In this document: piece after piece, positions 44,860-53,519 of the stretch
Position numbering within the stretch: position 1 is the first letter of the stretch
Layout: every line of letters begins with the position of its first letter
Source of the DNA: Sulfobacillus thermosulfidooxidans
Lineage (GTDB): Bacteria; Bacillota; Sulfobacillia; Sulfobacillales; Sulfobacillaceae
Length of the DNA stretch: 64,000 nt
Direction of reading: 5' to 3'
Assembly (NCBI RefSeq): GCF_001280565.1
Contig: NZ_LGRO01000001.1
Location: forward strand, 1,612,001-1,676,000
The notes under the pieces: generated by a model
What the model was told of the DNA's origin: nothing
Seen by the model: only the letters and a program-made list of their open reading frames with translations
Databases searched by the model: none
Position numbers and translations under genes: made by a program

Positions 44860-45585
44860 TCATTTCGTGCGCAGACGGTATTGCACGCGTTCTTCCGCCG
44901 CTAGTGTCGTCTGTTCAGTCAGCATGGCGCATCCTACCGCGACTGGGCAGATGAGACACTTCGGCTTTCTCGCAGTACACACCATGGCGCCCATATCCAT
45001 GAGCGCATTATTAAATTCTCGAGCCTGTCCAGGAGGGACAATCGCTTCAGCAATTGACCACAACTGGTGTTTAGTTTCGGCTGATGAATCTTTGAAATCA
45101 ATAGCAAAGTAGCGTCCAATTAACCGATTGACATTGGTATCCAAAATGGGAGCATCATAGCCAAAGGCAAAAGACATAATGGCACCGGCGGTATAGCGTC
45201 CAATCCCGGGAAGGCTCAATAGTTCGTCTAATGTGCGTGGAAATACCCCATCAAATTGGCTGACCACCGCTTGCGCAATTTGATGAAGCCATTGTCCACG
45301 GATTTTATAGCCCAAGGGATCGGTAATGGTCTTGACCTCAGCTAACGATGCATTGGCTAAATCCGTCACCGTGGGAAAACGCTCCAAAAAGCGCCGGTAC
45401 ACTGGTTCCACCGTTTTAACGGTGGTTTGATGCAGCAAAATCTCTGACACCAAAATATGATACGGATTGGTTGTATGGCGCCACGGCAAATCCCGGCCTT
45501 CTTGCTGATACCATGTTTGGATACCTGTCTGAAAGATTTCAAGCAGATGCGAATCTACCACGGCATGATACTTAATGCGTTTCAT
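44860..45585 (-). CDS. MutY/EndoIII-family DNA glycosylase without the C-terminal domain
   Basis: This 241-residue base-excision enzyme has a catalytic Glu48 in VSEILLHQT, the helix-hairpin-helix SLPGIGRYTAGAIMSFAF with Tyr131 at the position that is Lys in EndoIII, catalytic Asp149 in ILDTNVNR, and a [4Fe-4S] set Cys203-x6-Cys210-x2-Cys213-x5-Cys219. These fit the A/G-mismatch MutY branch. The C-terminal NUDIX-like domain that recognises 8-oxoG (about 110 residues) is absent. It could be a short MutY or a mismatch thymine glycosylase of the MIG kind. It lies alone between sigK and transposon debris. Confidence 0.86.
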   Translation of the reverse strand: MKRIKYHAVVDSHLLEIFQTGIQTWYQQEGRDLPWRHTTNPYHILVSEILLHQTTVKTVEPVYRRFLERFPTVTDLANASLAEVKTITDPLGYKIRGQWLHQIAQAVVSQFDGVFPRTLDELLSLPGIGRYTAGAIMSFAFGYDAPILDTNVNRLIGRYFAIDFKDSSAETKHQLWSIAEAIVPPGQAREFNNALMDMGAMVCTARKPKCLICPVAVGCAMLTEQTTLAAEERVQYRLRTK

Positions 45586-45936
45586 ACGCTCACTGTAAAA
45601 GACTTGCGAGTAAATGACAAGTACTCATCTGTTAACTACCAAAGCCTAAAGGTCGGCGCTTGGTTCAAAACTCCACCGCAACTCCCAGAAGCTTTGCAGG
45701 CCCCTAAGTTCGTCATTCTATTCATCAGGGGCTCGTGACATGATTTAGGGTCTCATCCAGTCCTGCCCGCAAGGTGATGGCCAAGGCTTTTGGATGAAGA
45801 CGTGCATGCATGCGCTGAACATCTTCCCTCTTGGGACGAACGGCTCCTCCCGGAAAGAACGATGTTTGTTTCTACAGGGGAGTGTTCACCCCCAGATATT
45901 GCACCTTAAAATCGGATGATGACGAAGACAAGACGT
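45586..45936. other. Gap of 0.35 kb holding an IS256-type fragment
   Basis: No intact gene is seen. A short stretch of mutator-type transposase is recognisable on the minus strand (45725-45838) and listed separately. The 140 bases next to the glycosylase gene hold its presumed promoter. Confidence 0.45.
45725..45838 (-). pseudogene. Internal fragment of an IS256/mutator-family transposase
   Basis: The minus-strand frame reads RPKREDVQRMHARLHPKALA followed by ITLRAGLDETLNHVTSP and a stop. The pattern HP-x-A-x-x-x-LRxGLDETL is the region just before the conserved last part of IS256-type transposases. Nothing before or after in the same frame continues the match. It is short, so the call depends on that one motif. 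Confidence 0.5.
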
Positions 45937-47169
45937 CTAATGATTGTTTTGGCTCAACCACGCTGCCGCTTGCTGCACAATGGCGACAGTTTGACTTGCC
46001 GCGGTCCCTTGAAGCACAATCACCATCCCATGATCAGAGGAGGTATAGGCGACAGCTATGGGATTGCTGGGCCGCCAAATGTTGAAATGGATCATCCCAA
46101 TGTCTTCTTGAGGTAAGACACCATTAATTTGGCTGACAATCGAAGAAGAGACGAGAGTGTGCAAAGAGAGGTACCCTCCTTGTCCTTTCCTCGGAAGAAA
46201 CCAACTTACGGCAGGCATCTTTCCCTCATCGACGAGCAACAAATAAGCCCGGGCCACTTCATCGCTGGTTCCCCACAAGTCTGTTCCCTCCGACAACACT
46301 GAGACTGTTGTCTTAGGTAGGGGAGGGTTCGTGACTGGCTGGCCGCCAATGGTCAAGGACTGGCCAAATCCTAATTGTAAAAGCGCACGATGAATGCCTA
46401 TATTTCCCCAGCGCGAGCCAATCATATTCAAAAGCCTAGGGCCTTGTTGCGGTGTTAATCCCCGAAATAGCTGGGGATGGTTCAAGGCCATTGCTAACAA
46501 CACAGGGATCAATGTTTTGCCCAAGGGATGAGGCTGCCAACTCAAAGCACGGCCCAGTGGGTTGGATTCTTGAGCTAACAATTGCCCCTGACCATTGAGA
46601 ATGACAACGCTGCCGCCTGAGGGAATAACCGGTTCCAGCGCGCGCATAAGAGGTAGCCTCGGCGTAACCCGGATTATGTTGCTTGGAACGCGAAAGCCTT
46701 GACCGGTCCACTGCCAGGGGCGATTTGTCAAGGCATGGTGTGCGCGGGCCATGGCCATGACAAGGGAAACGGGGACTTGAGGGACGGGCTCAATTTCTTG
46801 AATTTGAACGCGGTATAAACCGTCAATATGCCAACCAAGTGCCGTGTGAAAGAAAGTGGATTGCCCGTTCCACAAAGCATCTGCTACATGCTGCAATTCC
46901 GGATACCGACTCAATAATTCATGTTTAGCCCATGAAGGTAATGCTGAGGGAACAACGACTAGAGCTTCTTGATTAACCATCCGTGTTAATAGATGCCCTT
47001 GAGTATCCATCATGATGGCATTTAAAGCCGGGTGCAGCGGTGAAATGGCCTGCGTTTTGTAGGGCAAGGGCGTATAGGGACGCCAGAGCAGACTAAATAT
47101 CAACGCTAGAAAGCCAACAACCGCCATAACCGAGGTGGTCGTCGTCCACATCCGACGAGTCCAGTGCAC
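45937..47169 (-). CDS. Penicillin-binding-protein-like protein lacking the active-site serine
   Basis: The 410-residue protein has an N-terminal membrane anchor (about residues 13-30) and a domain laid out like a PBP transpeptidase. SGGSVVILNGQGQLLAQESN corresponds to the usual AVVxDxxTGxILAxxSxP. WQPHPLGKTLIPVLLAMAL corresponds to YxPGSTFKPxTxxAAL. Where PBPs have the nucleophile in S-x-x-K, this protein has GKTLIP, and no KTGT box is evident (QGGYLS at best). It is therefore probably not an active transpeptidase. The GTG start has GGGAG eight bases upstream, inside a hairpin that also acts as terminator for mltG. Confidence 0.68.
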   Translation of the reverse strand: MHWTRRMWTTTTSVMAVVGFLALIFSLLWRPYTPLPYKTQAISPLHPALNAIMMDTQGHLLTRMVNQEALVVVPSALPSWAKHELLSRYPELQHVADALWNGQSTFFHTALGWHIDGLYRVQIQEIEPVPQVPVSLVMAMARAHHALTNRPWQWTGQGFRVPSNIIRVTPRLPLMRALEPVIPSGGSVVILNGQGQLLAQESNPLGRALSWQPHPLGKTLIPVLLAMALNHPQLFRGLTPQQGPRLLNMIGSRWGNIGIHRALLQLGFGQSLTIGGQPVTNPPLPKTTVSVLSEGTDLWGTSDEVARAYLLLVDEGKMPAVSWFLPRKGQGGYLSLHTLVSSSIVSQINGVLPQEDIGMIHFNIWRPSNPIAVAYTSSDHGMVIVLQGTAASQTVAIVQQAAAWLSQNNH

Positions 47170-47171
47170 AA

Positions 47172-47208
47172 TAAAAACTCCCTTCGAATCTATCTACAGG
47201 GAGTTTTT
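47172..47208 (-). terminator. Hairpin after mltG that also covers the next ribosome site
   Basis: On the minus strand AAAAACTCCC (47199-47208) pairs with GGGAGTTTTT (47173-47182) over a 16-base loop: a 10-bp stem ending in a T run. It lies 25 bases after the mltG stop and is a plausible terminator. The GGGAG of its 3' arm is also the ribosome site of the PBP-like gene that starts at 47169, so the folded form would hide that site. Confidence 0.65.
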
Positions 47209-47232
47209 CCATATTTTCACATTTTATACCAG

Positions 47233-48270
47233 TCAAAAATGTTGATTGGCGTATTGGATGTTGGCGAGTTGCTGTTGATATGTTGTGGCAAATAACGTGT
47301 GGCCATTTGGCAATGCAATAAAATATAAATAAGGAACCCGTGCAGGATAAAGAGCAGCCTTTAATGCCAATATTCCGGGATTCGATATGGGTCCCGGGGG
47401 GAGTCCTTTATGCAAATAGGTATTATAGGGCGACACGACTTGGAGATTTGCATAGGACAACGATCCGGCGATAGGATGTCCTATAGCGTAACGGACTGTC
47501 GCGTCACTTTGCAGCGGCATGCCGATTTTCAGGCGATTGATGAATACGCCGGCAATTTTACTGGCATCACCCGGATTTTTGTCTTCCACTTGCACAATCG
47601 AGGCCAACGTCACCCACTGGGATAACGATAACGTGGAGTGGCTCTTTTTATAAAGAGGCAGGGCCCGCGTGGTAAAGGTTGTCCACATAGTGGTCAAGGC
47701 TTGTTTTGCGGTTGTCCCATAAGGAAATTGGTAGGTAGCTGGAAATAAATATCCTTCATAAGGATCTTTAACCCCGGCAGCGGGCTTGGGCATTCCTGGC
47801 AACGGTGTTTTCAACAAAGCCGCAAACTTCTGGGTCGTTCCAATATGATGCATAACTAAACGGTGAACAATTTGCTGAACGGTAAAACCCTCAGGAATGC
47901 TCACCCGAATCGTGACGACCTTGCCCTCTTCCATCATCGCCAACATTTGTTGGGGATTTTGGCTAGGAGACAACCGGTATACGCCGCTTTGCAAGGAACG
48001 AGCCTGGTGACTGAATCGAGTTAAAAGGCGAAAAGCTAAGGCGGACCGAATCAATTTCTTTTGATACAGGACCAAACCAATCTGTGCCGCCGATTGTCCT
48101 GGTACGATCCTCACGTAAGTGGCTTGGTGATCGTGCGCATTAACTGGCTGTAAGGATGCCCAGATCCACAATACCAGGAAAAGGACGGCTCCTAAAAAAG
48201 CCGTCCCTACCCACTGTGCCAGTCGCCAGCTGCGATGTACCATCTCGCCCCGCATCTTACGCCTGGTCAT
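47233..48270 (-). CDS. mltG: Endolytic murein transglycosylase MltG
   Basis: MltG cuts nascent peptidoglycan strands at the membrane and so sets glycan length. The protein has a membrane anchor at about residues 20-37, a LysM-like subdomain, then the catalytic domain with IPEGFTVQQIVHRL, DPYEGYLFPATYQFPYGT, LASIVQVEDKNPGDASKIAG (containing the active-site Glu), FINRLKIGMPLQSDATVRYA and SPYNTYLHKGLPPGPISNPG. All are family hallmarks. I use the ATG at 48268-48270 (345 residues) behind GGGAGCGG; the TTG that opens the longer frame is less likely. It follows the RuvX-DUF1292 gene, as in many Firmicutes. Confidence 0.93.
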   Translation of the reverse strand: MTRRKMRGEMVHRSWRLAQWVGTAFLGAVLFLVLWIWASLQPVNAHDHQATYVRIVPGQSAAQIGLVLYQKKLIRSALAFRLLTRFSHQARSLQSGVYRLSPSQNPQQMLAMMEEGKVVTIRVSIPEGFTVQQIVHRLVMHHIGTTQKFAALLKTPLPGMPKPAAGVKDPYEGYLFPATYQFPYGTTAKQALTTMWTTFTTRALPLYKKSHSTLSLSQWVTLASIVQVEDKNPGDASKIAGVFINRLKIGMPLQSDATVRYAIGHPIAGSLSYANLQVVSPYNTYLHKGLPPGPISNPGILALKAALYPARVPYLYFIALPNGHTLFATTYQQQLANIQYANQHF

Positions 48271-48300
48271 CAACGTTAAACCGCTCCCATCAGACAATGC

Positions 48301-49041
48301 TTATTCTTCATCATCCAATAATTCTTCATACGCTTGCGCAACTTTTTCCCATTCTTCTTCTGATTCGATATCGACAAGAATGTCGTCGCCATCATCATCT
48401 TTTTCTAAACGCAAGATAACGGCTTCGGCTTCTTCATCTTCTTCCGTATCAATGGGCAATAAAATAGCGTAATCTTGCTCTTCGACTTCAATGACATCGA
48501 CCACTACAAACTCGTGCTCATGTCCTTCCTCATCGGTCAAAGTAATAATTTCGTCTTCTTCCTCAGGCCCATGCCCTATCAAGTTTTTGTCGTCATCCAT
48601 GTGATTGTCCTCCCCTGATTTGGTGTGTTGTTTATGGTCGAGATACCCCTGCAGGATTAATGCGGCGGCCAGACCATCCACCACCTGTTTTCTTTTGTCG
48701 CGCCGAACGTTTTGTTCTATCAACAACCGCTCAGCGAGCTGAGTGGTGAGCCGTTCGTCCCACGTCATCACATTGCAAGGGGCCTCAGTTTTCAGTGCGT
48801 CAACAAACTTTAAAGTTTTTTCGGCCTGAGGACCGACGCTTGCATTCATGTTCAATGGTAACCCTACCACAATTTCTTTAACATCCCAAGTCGTAACCAA
48901 GTCCAAAATGGCCTGAAGATCATAAGATTTGGAACGCCTTTTTATCGGTGGTCTAGCCGAAGCCAATAAACCCAGTTCATCACTGATAGCGACCCCAATC
49001 CATTTATCCCCAACGTCCAATGCCATTATGCGTTTAGCCAT
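48301..49041 (-). CDS. ruvX: RuvX/YqgF nuclease fused in frame to DUF1292
   Basis: Residues 1-137 are RuvX (YqgF), a RNase H-like pre-16S rRNA/Holliday-junction nuclease: MALDVGDKWIGVAISD, VVGLPLNMNASVGPQAE, TWDERLTTQLAER and VDGLAAALILQGYL carry its acidic residues. After a short linker (HKQHTKSGEDNH), residues 148-246 are a DUF1292 domain (ITLTDEEGHEHEFVVVDVIE and DYAILLPIDTEEDEEAEAV). In most Firmicutes these are two neighbouring genes. Here no stop codon separates them, yet a strong internal ribosome site remains before Met148. The ATG abuts the ireB stop. Confidence 0.9.
   Translation of the reverse strand: MAKRIMALDVGDKWIGVAISDELGLLASARPPIKRRSKSYDLQAILDLVTTWDVKEIVVGLPLNMNASVGPQAEKTLKFVDALKTEAPCNVMTWDERLTTQLAERLLIEQNVRRDKRKQVVDGLAAALILQGYLDHKQHTKSGEDNHMDDDKNLIGHGPEEEDEIITLTDEEGHEHEFVVVDVIEVEEQDYAILLPIDTEEDEEAEAVILRLEKDDDGDDILVDIESEEEWEKVAQAYEELLDDEE
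48598..48616 (-). promoter_or_regulatory. Internal ribosome site for a separate DUF1292 protein
   Basis: On the minus strand AGGGGAGG followed by ACAATCAC and ATG (48598-48600) lies inside the RuvX-DUF1292 frame. The spacing of eight bases is ideal. It would give a free 99-residue DUF1292 protein besides the fusion. Confidence 0.65.
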
Positions 49042-49308
49042 TTAGGATGTCTTCTCGACTTGTGCCACATACTGGCGCAACAGTTCTTCTAGCAGCTCGT
49101 CTCGTTCCACACGACGGATAAGATTCCGGGCGCCCTGATGACTGGTGATATATGCAGGATCACCAGACAGGAGGTAACCAACGAGCTGGCTAATGGGATT
49201 ATATCCTTTATCTTTGAGGGCACTATAGACTTCACGCAAAATTGCGTCAGCCTGATTGGCCGCCTCGTGATGCCCCCACAATCTGCGAGTCTCATCTGTC
49301 GGCCCCAT
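49042..49308 (-). CDS. ireB: IreB (UPF0297) family regulatory protein
   Basis: This 88-residue protein matches the IreB/YrzL family: [20 protein letters not shown] followed by [20 protein letters not shown] is nearly invariant. In Enterococcus IreB is a substrate of the PASTA kinase IreK and lowers cephalosporin resistance. It lies between alaS and the ruvX fusion, the standard order (alaS, ireB, ruvX, DUF1292, mltG). Its TAA stop directly abuts the ruvX ATG. Confidence 0.95.
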   Translation of the reverse strand: MGPTDETRRLWGHHEAANQADAILREVYSALKDKGYNPISQLVGYLLSGDPAYITSHQGARNLIRRVERDELLEELLRQYVAQVEKTS

Positions 49309-49329
49309 AGTCCACGTCCTTTCTCTTGC

Positions 49330-51948
49330 TTATCCAGCCGCCATAAGTTTCTCCGATAGCAAATGACGCGCCTCGTCTAACATCGAGGCAATGCCCCGCA
49401 CATCTTTGCCACCTGCCTGGGCCAGATCGACACGGCCTCCGCCACCCCCATCGATGCGGCGGGCCAAGGTTTTCACCAGAGCCCGCGCATCCAATCCGCG
49501 AGCAACTAAGTCTTTCCCTAAATATACAACTAATGAAGCCCGCTCACCATGCTTCGCGGCTAAAACCGCACCAGAGACTTGAGATTTAACACCATCTAAC
49601 ACTTCTCGCAGCTCTTCTAAAGAATTCGCATCAGTTTCGTGCACAATAACTTTCAAGCCATTATAGGTTTCCGCCTCACGGGCTAATTGGCTCCCCCGTT
49701 GATAGCGTTCTTTCCGTTTGAGCTCGGCCAACTCCGTTTCCAATGCCTTATTGACATCTTGTAAGGCCTTGACCTTATCCGGCAATTCCTCCGGAGCCGA
49801 ATGCAGCTGCGAGGTCAATTGATCCAGGGTTTGGCGCTGTACCCGAAAAGTTTCCAGCGCATTGAAACCTGTCACAGCCTCGATACGACGTGAGCCGGTT
49901 CCGACAGAAGTTTCTTCGGTGATGGCAAACAATCCAATTTGCCCAGTACGCTTACAATGTGTGCCCCCACACAGTTCTTGGCTCGCGGAGGGAATTGTGA
50001 TTACTCGAACCACTTCCCCGTACTTGTCGCCAAAAAACGCTAACGCCCCTTGATTAAGGGCCTCGTCCTTGCCCATTTCCTGGACTTGCACGGGAATATC
50101 TTCTAAAATCCAACCGTTGACCAAATCTTCAATGGCATTTTTTTGTTCACGGGTTAAAGGACTCGGATAGGAAAAGTCGAACCGCAAACGATCCGGCGCC
50201 ACAAGCGAACCCGTCTGGTGAACACCCGTGCCTAAAATTTTTCTTAATGCGGCATGAAGAAGATGGGTACCCGTATGGTTACGCATGGCTCCTTCACGGC
50301 GTTGTTTGTCAACAGAAAGGTTGACACGCTCCCCAACCGTCAAGCTGCCCTCAATAACCGTGCCAAAATGCCAAATGGCTCCCTGAAATTTCACAACATC
50401 TTCAACTTTCAAGACCCCATGGGGCCCTTGAATTATACCGGTATCGGCGACTTGTCCACCACCTTCGGGATAGAACGGTGTCTTCGGGGTGAACACCCAT
50501 CCCGATTCGCCCGTCATAAGGCGCTGGACCGAATCGGCACCAATATAGAGATGTGTCAAAGGAACATCATGACTCGTCAGCTCGTGATAGCCGACAAATT
50601 CGTTGGGTTCCAGATGGGGTAATTGTTCTGCATCTTGCCGACGATTTCTCGCTCGTCTAGCTCGTTCCCGCTGTTCCTTCATGGCCGCATCAAACCCCGT
50701 GTGATCTACGGTAATTCCGCGCTCAAGAGCCGCGTCAACCGTCAAATCCAAGGGGAACCCATAGGTGTCATAGAGCAAAAAAGCTTCTTCACCAGGCAAT
50801 ACACCGCCTTCGGGAACCGATTGCAGTTTGGATTCCAGAACTTTCATACCCGAATCGAGAGTGACGCGGAACCGTTCCTCCTCATCCAAAATCATTTGTT
50901 GAATAAGACTTTCTCCAACCAAAACTTCAGGATATGCATCCCCCATAATTTCGCCGACAACGGGAACTAGTTCATGAAGAAAGGGACGATGAAATCCTAG
51001 GAGCAGTCCAAAGCGTACGGCGCGTCGTAAGATTCGCCGCATAACATAGCCCCGGTCGGAATTGCTAAAGGATACGCCCTCAGCCAAAAGAAAAGTGATA
51101 GCACGAATGTGGTCCGCAATAACGCGAAATGGCATGCCCTCTGGACCTGGATCATAAGTTACATGAGAGAGATGCTCAACATGACGAATCAACGGCCGCA
51201 AAAGGTCCGTGTCAAAGTTCGAATTGACGCCCTGCAAATAGGCCGCAATCCGTTCTAGACCCATACCGGTATCAATAGACGGCTTTGGAAGCGGCGTGAG
51301 TACCCCATTTTCATCCCGGTTATATTGCATAAACACCAGGTTCCAAATTTCTTGGATGCGGTCACAGTCACAAAGTCCTAAGCCACAGTGGTCGCTACAC
51401 GCGTATTCGGGACCACGGTCCACGAAAATCTCGGATGAGGGCCCACAAGGGCCAGTGTCACCCATGCTCCAAAAGTTGTCTTTTTCCCCCATCCGGACAA
51501 TCCGTTCGGGGCGCACCCCAGCCACTTCTTGCCATAACTCATAAGCTTCGTCATCGGTTTCAAACACGGTCACCCAGAGAATCTCGGGATCCAACCCTAA
51601 AACCTCAGTAAGAAATTGCCAGGCAAAACGAATCGCATCGCGTTTAAAGTAGTCTCCAAAGGAAAAATTTCCTAACATTTCAAAAAACGTTTGGTGCCTT
51701 GCCGTTTTTCCCACTTGGTCCAAATCATTATGTTTACCCCCGGCTCGCATACATTTCTGCACCGAGACAGCACGGGAATACGAACGTGATTCATTACCTA
51801 AAAAGACATCTTTAAATTGAACCATACCCGCATTCGTAAAAAGCAATGTGGGATCTTGGGCAGGAACCAAGGGAGAACTTGGCACTTTATGATGTCCTTG
51901 TGATACAAAGTAATCTAAAAACTTTTGCCGAATTTCGGCAGAACGCAT
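49330..51948 (-). CDS. alaS: Alanyl-tRNA synthetase
   Basis: AlaS charges tRNA-Ala. The 872 residues show all domains: class II catalytic core at the N terminus (AEIRQKFLDYFVSQGHHKVP, SYSRAVSVQKCMRAGGKHND and FFEMLGNFSFGDYFK), the tRNA-recognition helices, the editing domain with HxxxH (NHTGTHLLHA near residue 560) and the Cys/His zinc set (ELCGGTHCKRTGQIG near 660), and the C-terminal DHHA1 domain ending GGGGGRVDLAQAGG. AAGGAGG precedes the ATG. The 78-base gap upstream is too short for a T-box, so regulation is not visible. Confidence 0.98.
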   Translation of the reverse strand: MRSAEIRQKFLDYFVSQGHHKVPSSPLVPAQDPTLLFTNAGMVQFKDVFLGNESRSYSRAVSVQKCMRAGGKHNDLDQVGKTARHQTFFEMLGNFSFGDYFKRDAIRFAWQFLTEVLGLDPEILWVTVFETDDEAYELWQEVAGVRPERIVRMGEKDNFWSMGDTGPCGPSSEIFVDRGPEYACSDHCGLGLCDCDRIQEIWNLVFMQYNRDENGVLTPLPKPSIDTGMGLERIAAYLQGVNSNFDTDLLRPLIRHVEHLSHVTYDPGPEGMPFRVIADHIRAITFLLAEGVSFSNSDRGYVMRRILRRAVRFGLLLGFHRPFLHELVPVVGEIMGDAYPEVLVGESLIQQMILDEEERFRVTLDSGMKVLESKLQSVPEGGVLPGEEAFLLYDTYGFPLDLTVDAALERGITVDHTGFDAAMKEQRERARRARNRRQDAEQLPHLEPNEFVGYHELTSHDVPLTHLYIGADSVQRLMTGESGWVFTPKTPFYPEGGGQVADTGIIQGPHGVLKVEDVVKFQGAIWHFGTVIEGSLTVGERVNLSVDKQRREGAMRNHTGTHLLHAALRKILGTGVHQTGSLVAPDRLRFDFSYPSPLTREQKNAIEDLVNGWILEDIPVQVQEMGKDEALNQGALAFFGDKYGEVVRVITIPSASQELCGGTHCKRTGQIGLFAITEETSVGTGSRRIEAVTGFNALETFRVQRQTLDQLTSQLHSAPEELPDKVKALQDVNKALETELAELKRKERYQRGSQLAREAETYNGLKVIVHETDANSLEELREVLDGVKSQVSGAVLAAKHGERASLVVYLGKDLVARGLDARALVKTLARRIDGGGGGRVDLAQAGGKDVRGIASMLDEARHLLSEKLMAAG

Positions 51949-52026
51949 GGGAAGTCCTCCTTGCCTCAGGGACCAGGCATTGACTAATCTTACTCATTTT
52001 ACTTGGCTCATTCTGCCATGGTCAAG

Positions 52027-53073
52027 TCAGATTATCAATCGGCGGTATAAATGGCCTAAAATCACTTTAATGACTGCTGCGGAAGGCACCGCCAACAACA
52101 ATCCCGCAACGCCTCCAATTTCTCCCCCAGCCAAAATAGCGAAAATCACGACCAATGGATGAAGCCCTACGGAATCGCCCATAACTTTAGGACCAATCAC
52201 GGTTCCTTCTAACTGGTGAATGGCAACAAAACCTAAAATAGCATACAGTGCTTTCAAAGGAGATTGTTCAAGACCGAGCACCACCGCGGGAATCGCCCCG
52301 GCAATGGGACCGACATAGGGAATCACGTCAGTAAATCCGGCAATGGCACCAATTAGCAAGGATAGGGGAATACCAAGAATTTGGACCCACAGGCCCGAGA
52401 GTATGCCCACAAACAGGGCCACTAATAATTGTCCACGAATAAACCCATTGAGAGCCCGGTCGATATCCAAAGCTAGCACGTACACCGAGGGTTGCCAATC
52501 TACGGGGACAACTTGCCAAAATCGGGCGCGGATCCGGTTCATGTCTTTGAGCAAATAGAAAGCCAAAATGGGCGAAATAATCACACTTAAAATCCCTGGC
52601 AATACCCCAAATATCGCGGTCACCAACTGCTTCGATAATGTAAACAATTTATTTTCCCAGCGCACCCCGGCTTCGTCAATCGCTTTACGCACCGAGGAAG
52701 GAATCGGAGCCTGATGAAAGCGCATGAGCCAATAATTCCATGTCCATTGGAGCTGTTTTGTCAAGGAGGGTATTAAATGAATCATTTTCACGGTCTCTTG
52801 GATCCACAAGGGCACCATATAGACGATCATTGCCGTAATGAACAGGCCGACCAAAGCATAGGCTAATAAAATAGCCGGCACTCGGTGCATGCGGTGTTTG
52901 ACAAATAGTTCCACCAAAGGAGCTAACAAGTAGGCCAAAACGATGGCAAAAATGAAGGGCAGCAAGACAACGCGGGCAGCCCATAGGAGCATCAAAGAAC
53001 CGAGGACAAAAACCGCCAAAAGCCCCAAACGGAAAAACTTTACGGGGCTTCTGGCGAGGCTTGCACCTTTCAC
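52027..53073 (-). CDS. AI-2E family (PerM/TqsA/YtvI-type) membrane transporter
   Basis: A 348-residue polytopic protein with about seven or eight membrane helices and the family motif region FTDVIPYVGPIAGAIPAVVLG near residue 250. Other family stretches are PIFAFYLLKD-like PILAFYLLKDMNRIR and HPLVVIFAILAGGEIGGVAGLLLAVP at the C terminus. Members export AI-2 or act as sodium/proton antiporters, so the substrate is open. The start is GTG at 53071-53073 with GAGGG seven bases upstream. It directly precedes alaS on the same strand. Confidence 0.9.
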   Translation of the reverse strand: MKGASLARSPVKFFRLGLLAVFVLGSLMLLWAARVVLLPFIFAIVLAYLLAPLVELFVKHRMHRVPAILLAYALVGLFITAMIVYMVPLWIQETVKMIHLIPSLTKQLQWTWNYWLMRFHQAPIPSSVRKAIDEAGVRWENKLFTLSKQLVTAIFGVLPGILSVIISPILAFYLLKDMNRIRARFWQVVPVDWQPSVYVLALDIDRALNGFIRGQLLVALFVGILSGLWVQILGIPLSLLIGAIAGFTDVIPYVGPIAGAIPAVVLGLEQSPLKALYAILGFVAIHQLEGTVIGPKVMGDSVGLHPLVVIFAILAGGEIGGVAGLLLAVPSAAVIKVILGHLYRRLII

Positions 53074-53101
53074 ACTGTCACCCTCATCCCATAAATCTGA
53101 C

Positions 53102-53305
53102 TTATCCTAGACGGCGTTTCGCTAGGTGGATGAGTTCCCGACCTCCAACTTTAGCCACTTTCCATGCCTTAGGTGCCATTTGGCTTGCCCCGCGCCATGC
53201 CAAGCGATAAACACTCGGACGCGGACGGGTAATTAACCATACCCCGGCCATCACGGCTCCCACTAAGACTCCGGTAACCATCCCTGTCACGTATTTCATT
53301 TTCAC
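53102..53305 (-). CDS. Small membrane protein of unknown function
   Basis: This 67-residue protein has one hydrophobic N-terminal helix (about residues 6-26, VTGMVTGVLVGAVMAGVWLI) and a basic tail with several Lys/Arg (KVGGRELIHLAKRRLG). The layout recalls YtxH-type small proteins, but I see no diagnostic motif. The GTG start overlaps the stop of the zinc-ribbon gene (GTGA) with AAGGGG seven bases upstream, so both are coupled. It ends 28 bases before the transporter gene. Confidence 0.72.
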   Translation of the reverse strand: MKMKYVTGMVTGVLVGAVMAGVWLITRPRPSVYRLAWRGASQMAPKAWKVAKVGGRELIHLAKRRLG

Positions 53306-53490
53306 GACATCACCCCTTCGGGACCGAATTCATCGAGTCGAGACAATTCTCCATCCGCTTCCACCCGGAACATGCGGACGCCGCGGGGACCTAACGAAAA
53401 CTCAATAAAACACTCCCAACAATAATACTGTCCGGTACCTACACGACCCACATTGCGTCCCCCGCAAGCAGGGCATAAAGGATCTGTCAT
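53302..53490 (-). CDS. Small zinc-ribbon protein
   Basis: The 62-residue protein has a rubredoxin-like zinc ribbon with Cys6 and Cys9 (LCPACGG) and Cys24 and Cys27 (YYCWECFIEF), followed by a short beta-rich tail (RMFRVEADGELSRLDEFGPE). It is soluble and of unknown function. It lies between the PRC-barrel gene and the small membrane protein, overlapping the latter by four bases, which suggests a joint envelope or regulatory role. Confidence 0.78.
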   Translation of the reverse strand: MTDPLCPACGGRNVGRVGTGQYYCWECFIEFSLGPRGVRMFRVEADGELSRLDEFGPEGVMS

Positions 53491-53519
53491 GTTCCATTGC
53501 TCCTTTTGGCGTGATACCG

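Noticed and set aside
51949-52026. Possible T-box leader before alaS
   Set aside because: Only 78 bases separate alaS from the upstream gene and the conserved T-box sequence is absent.
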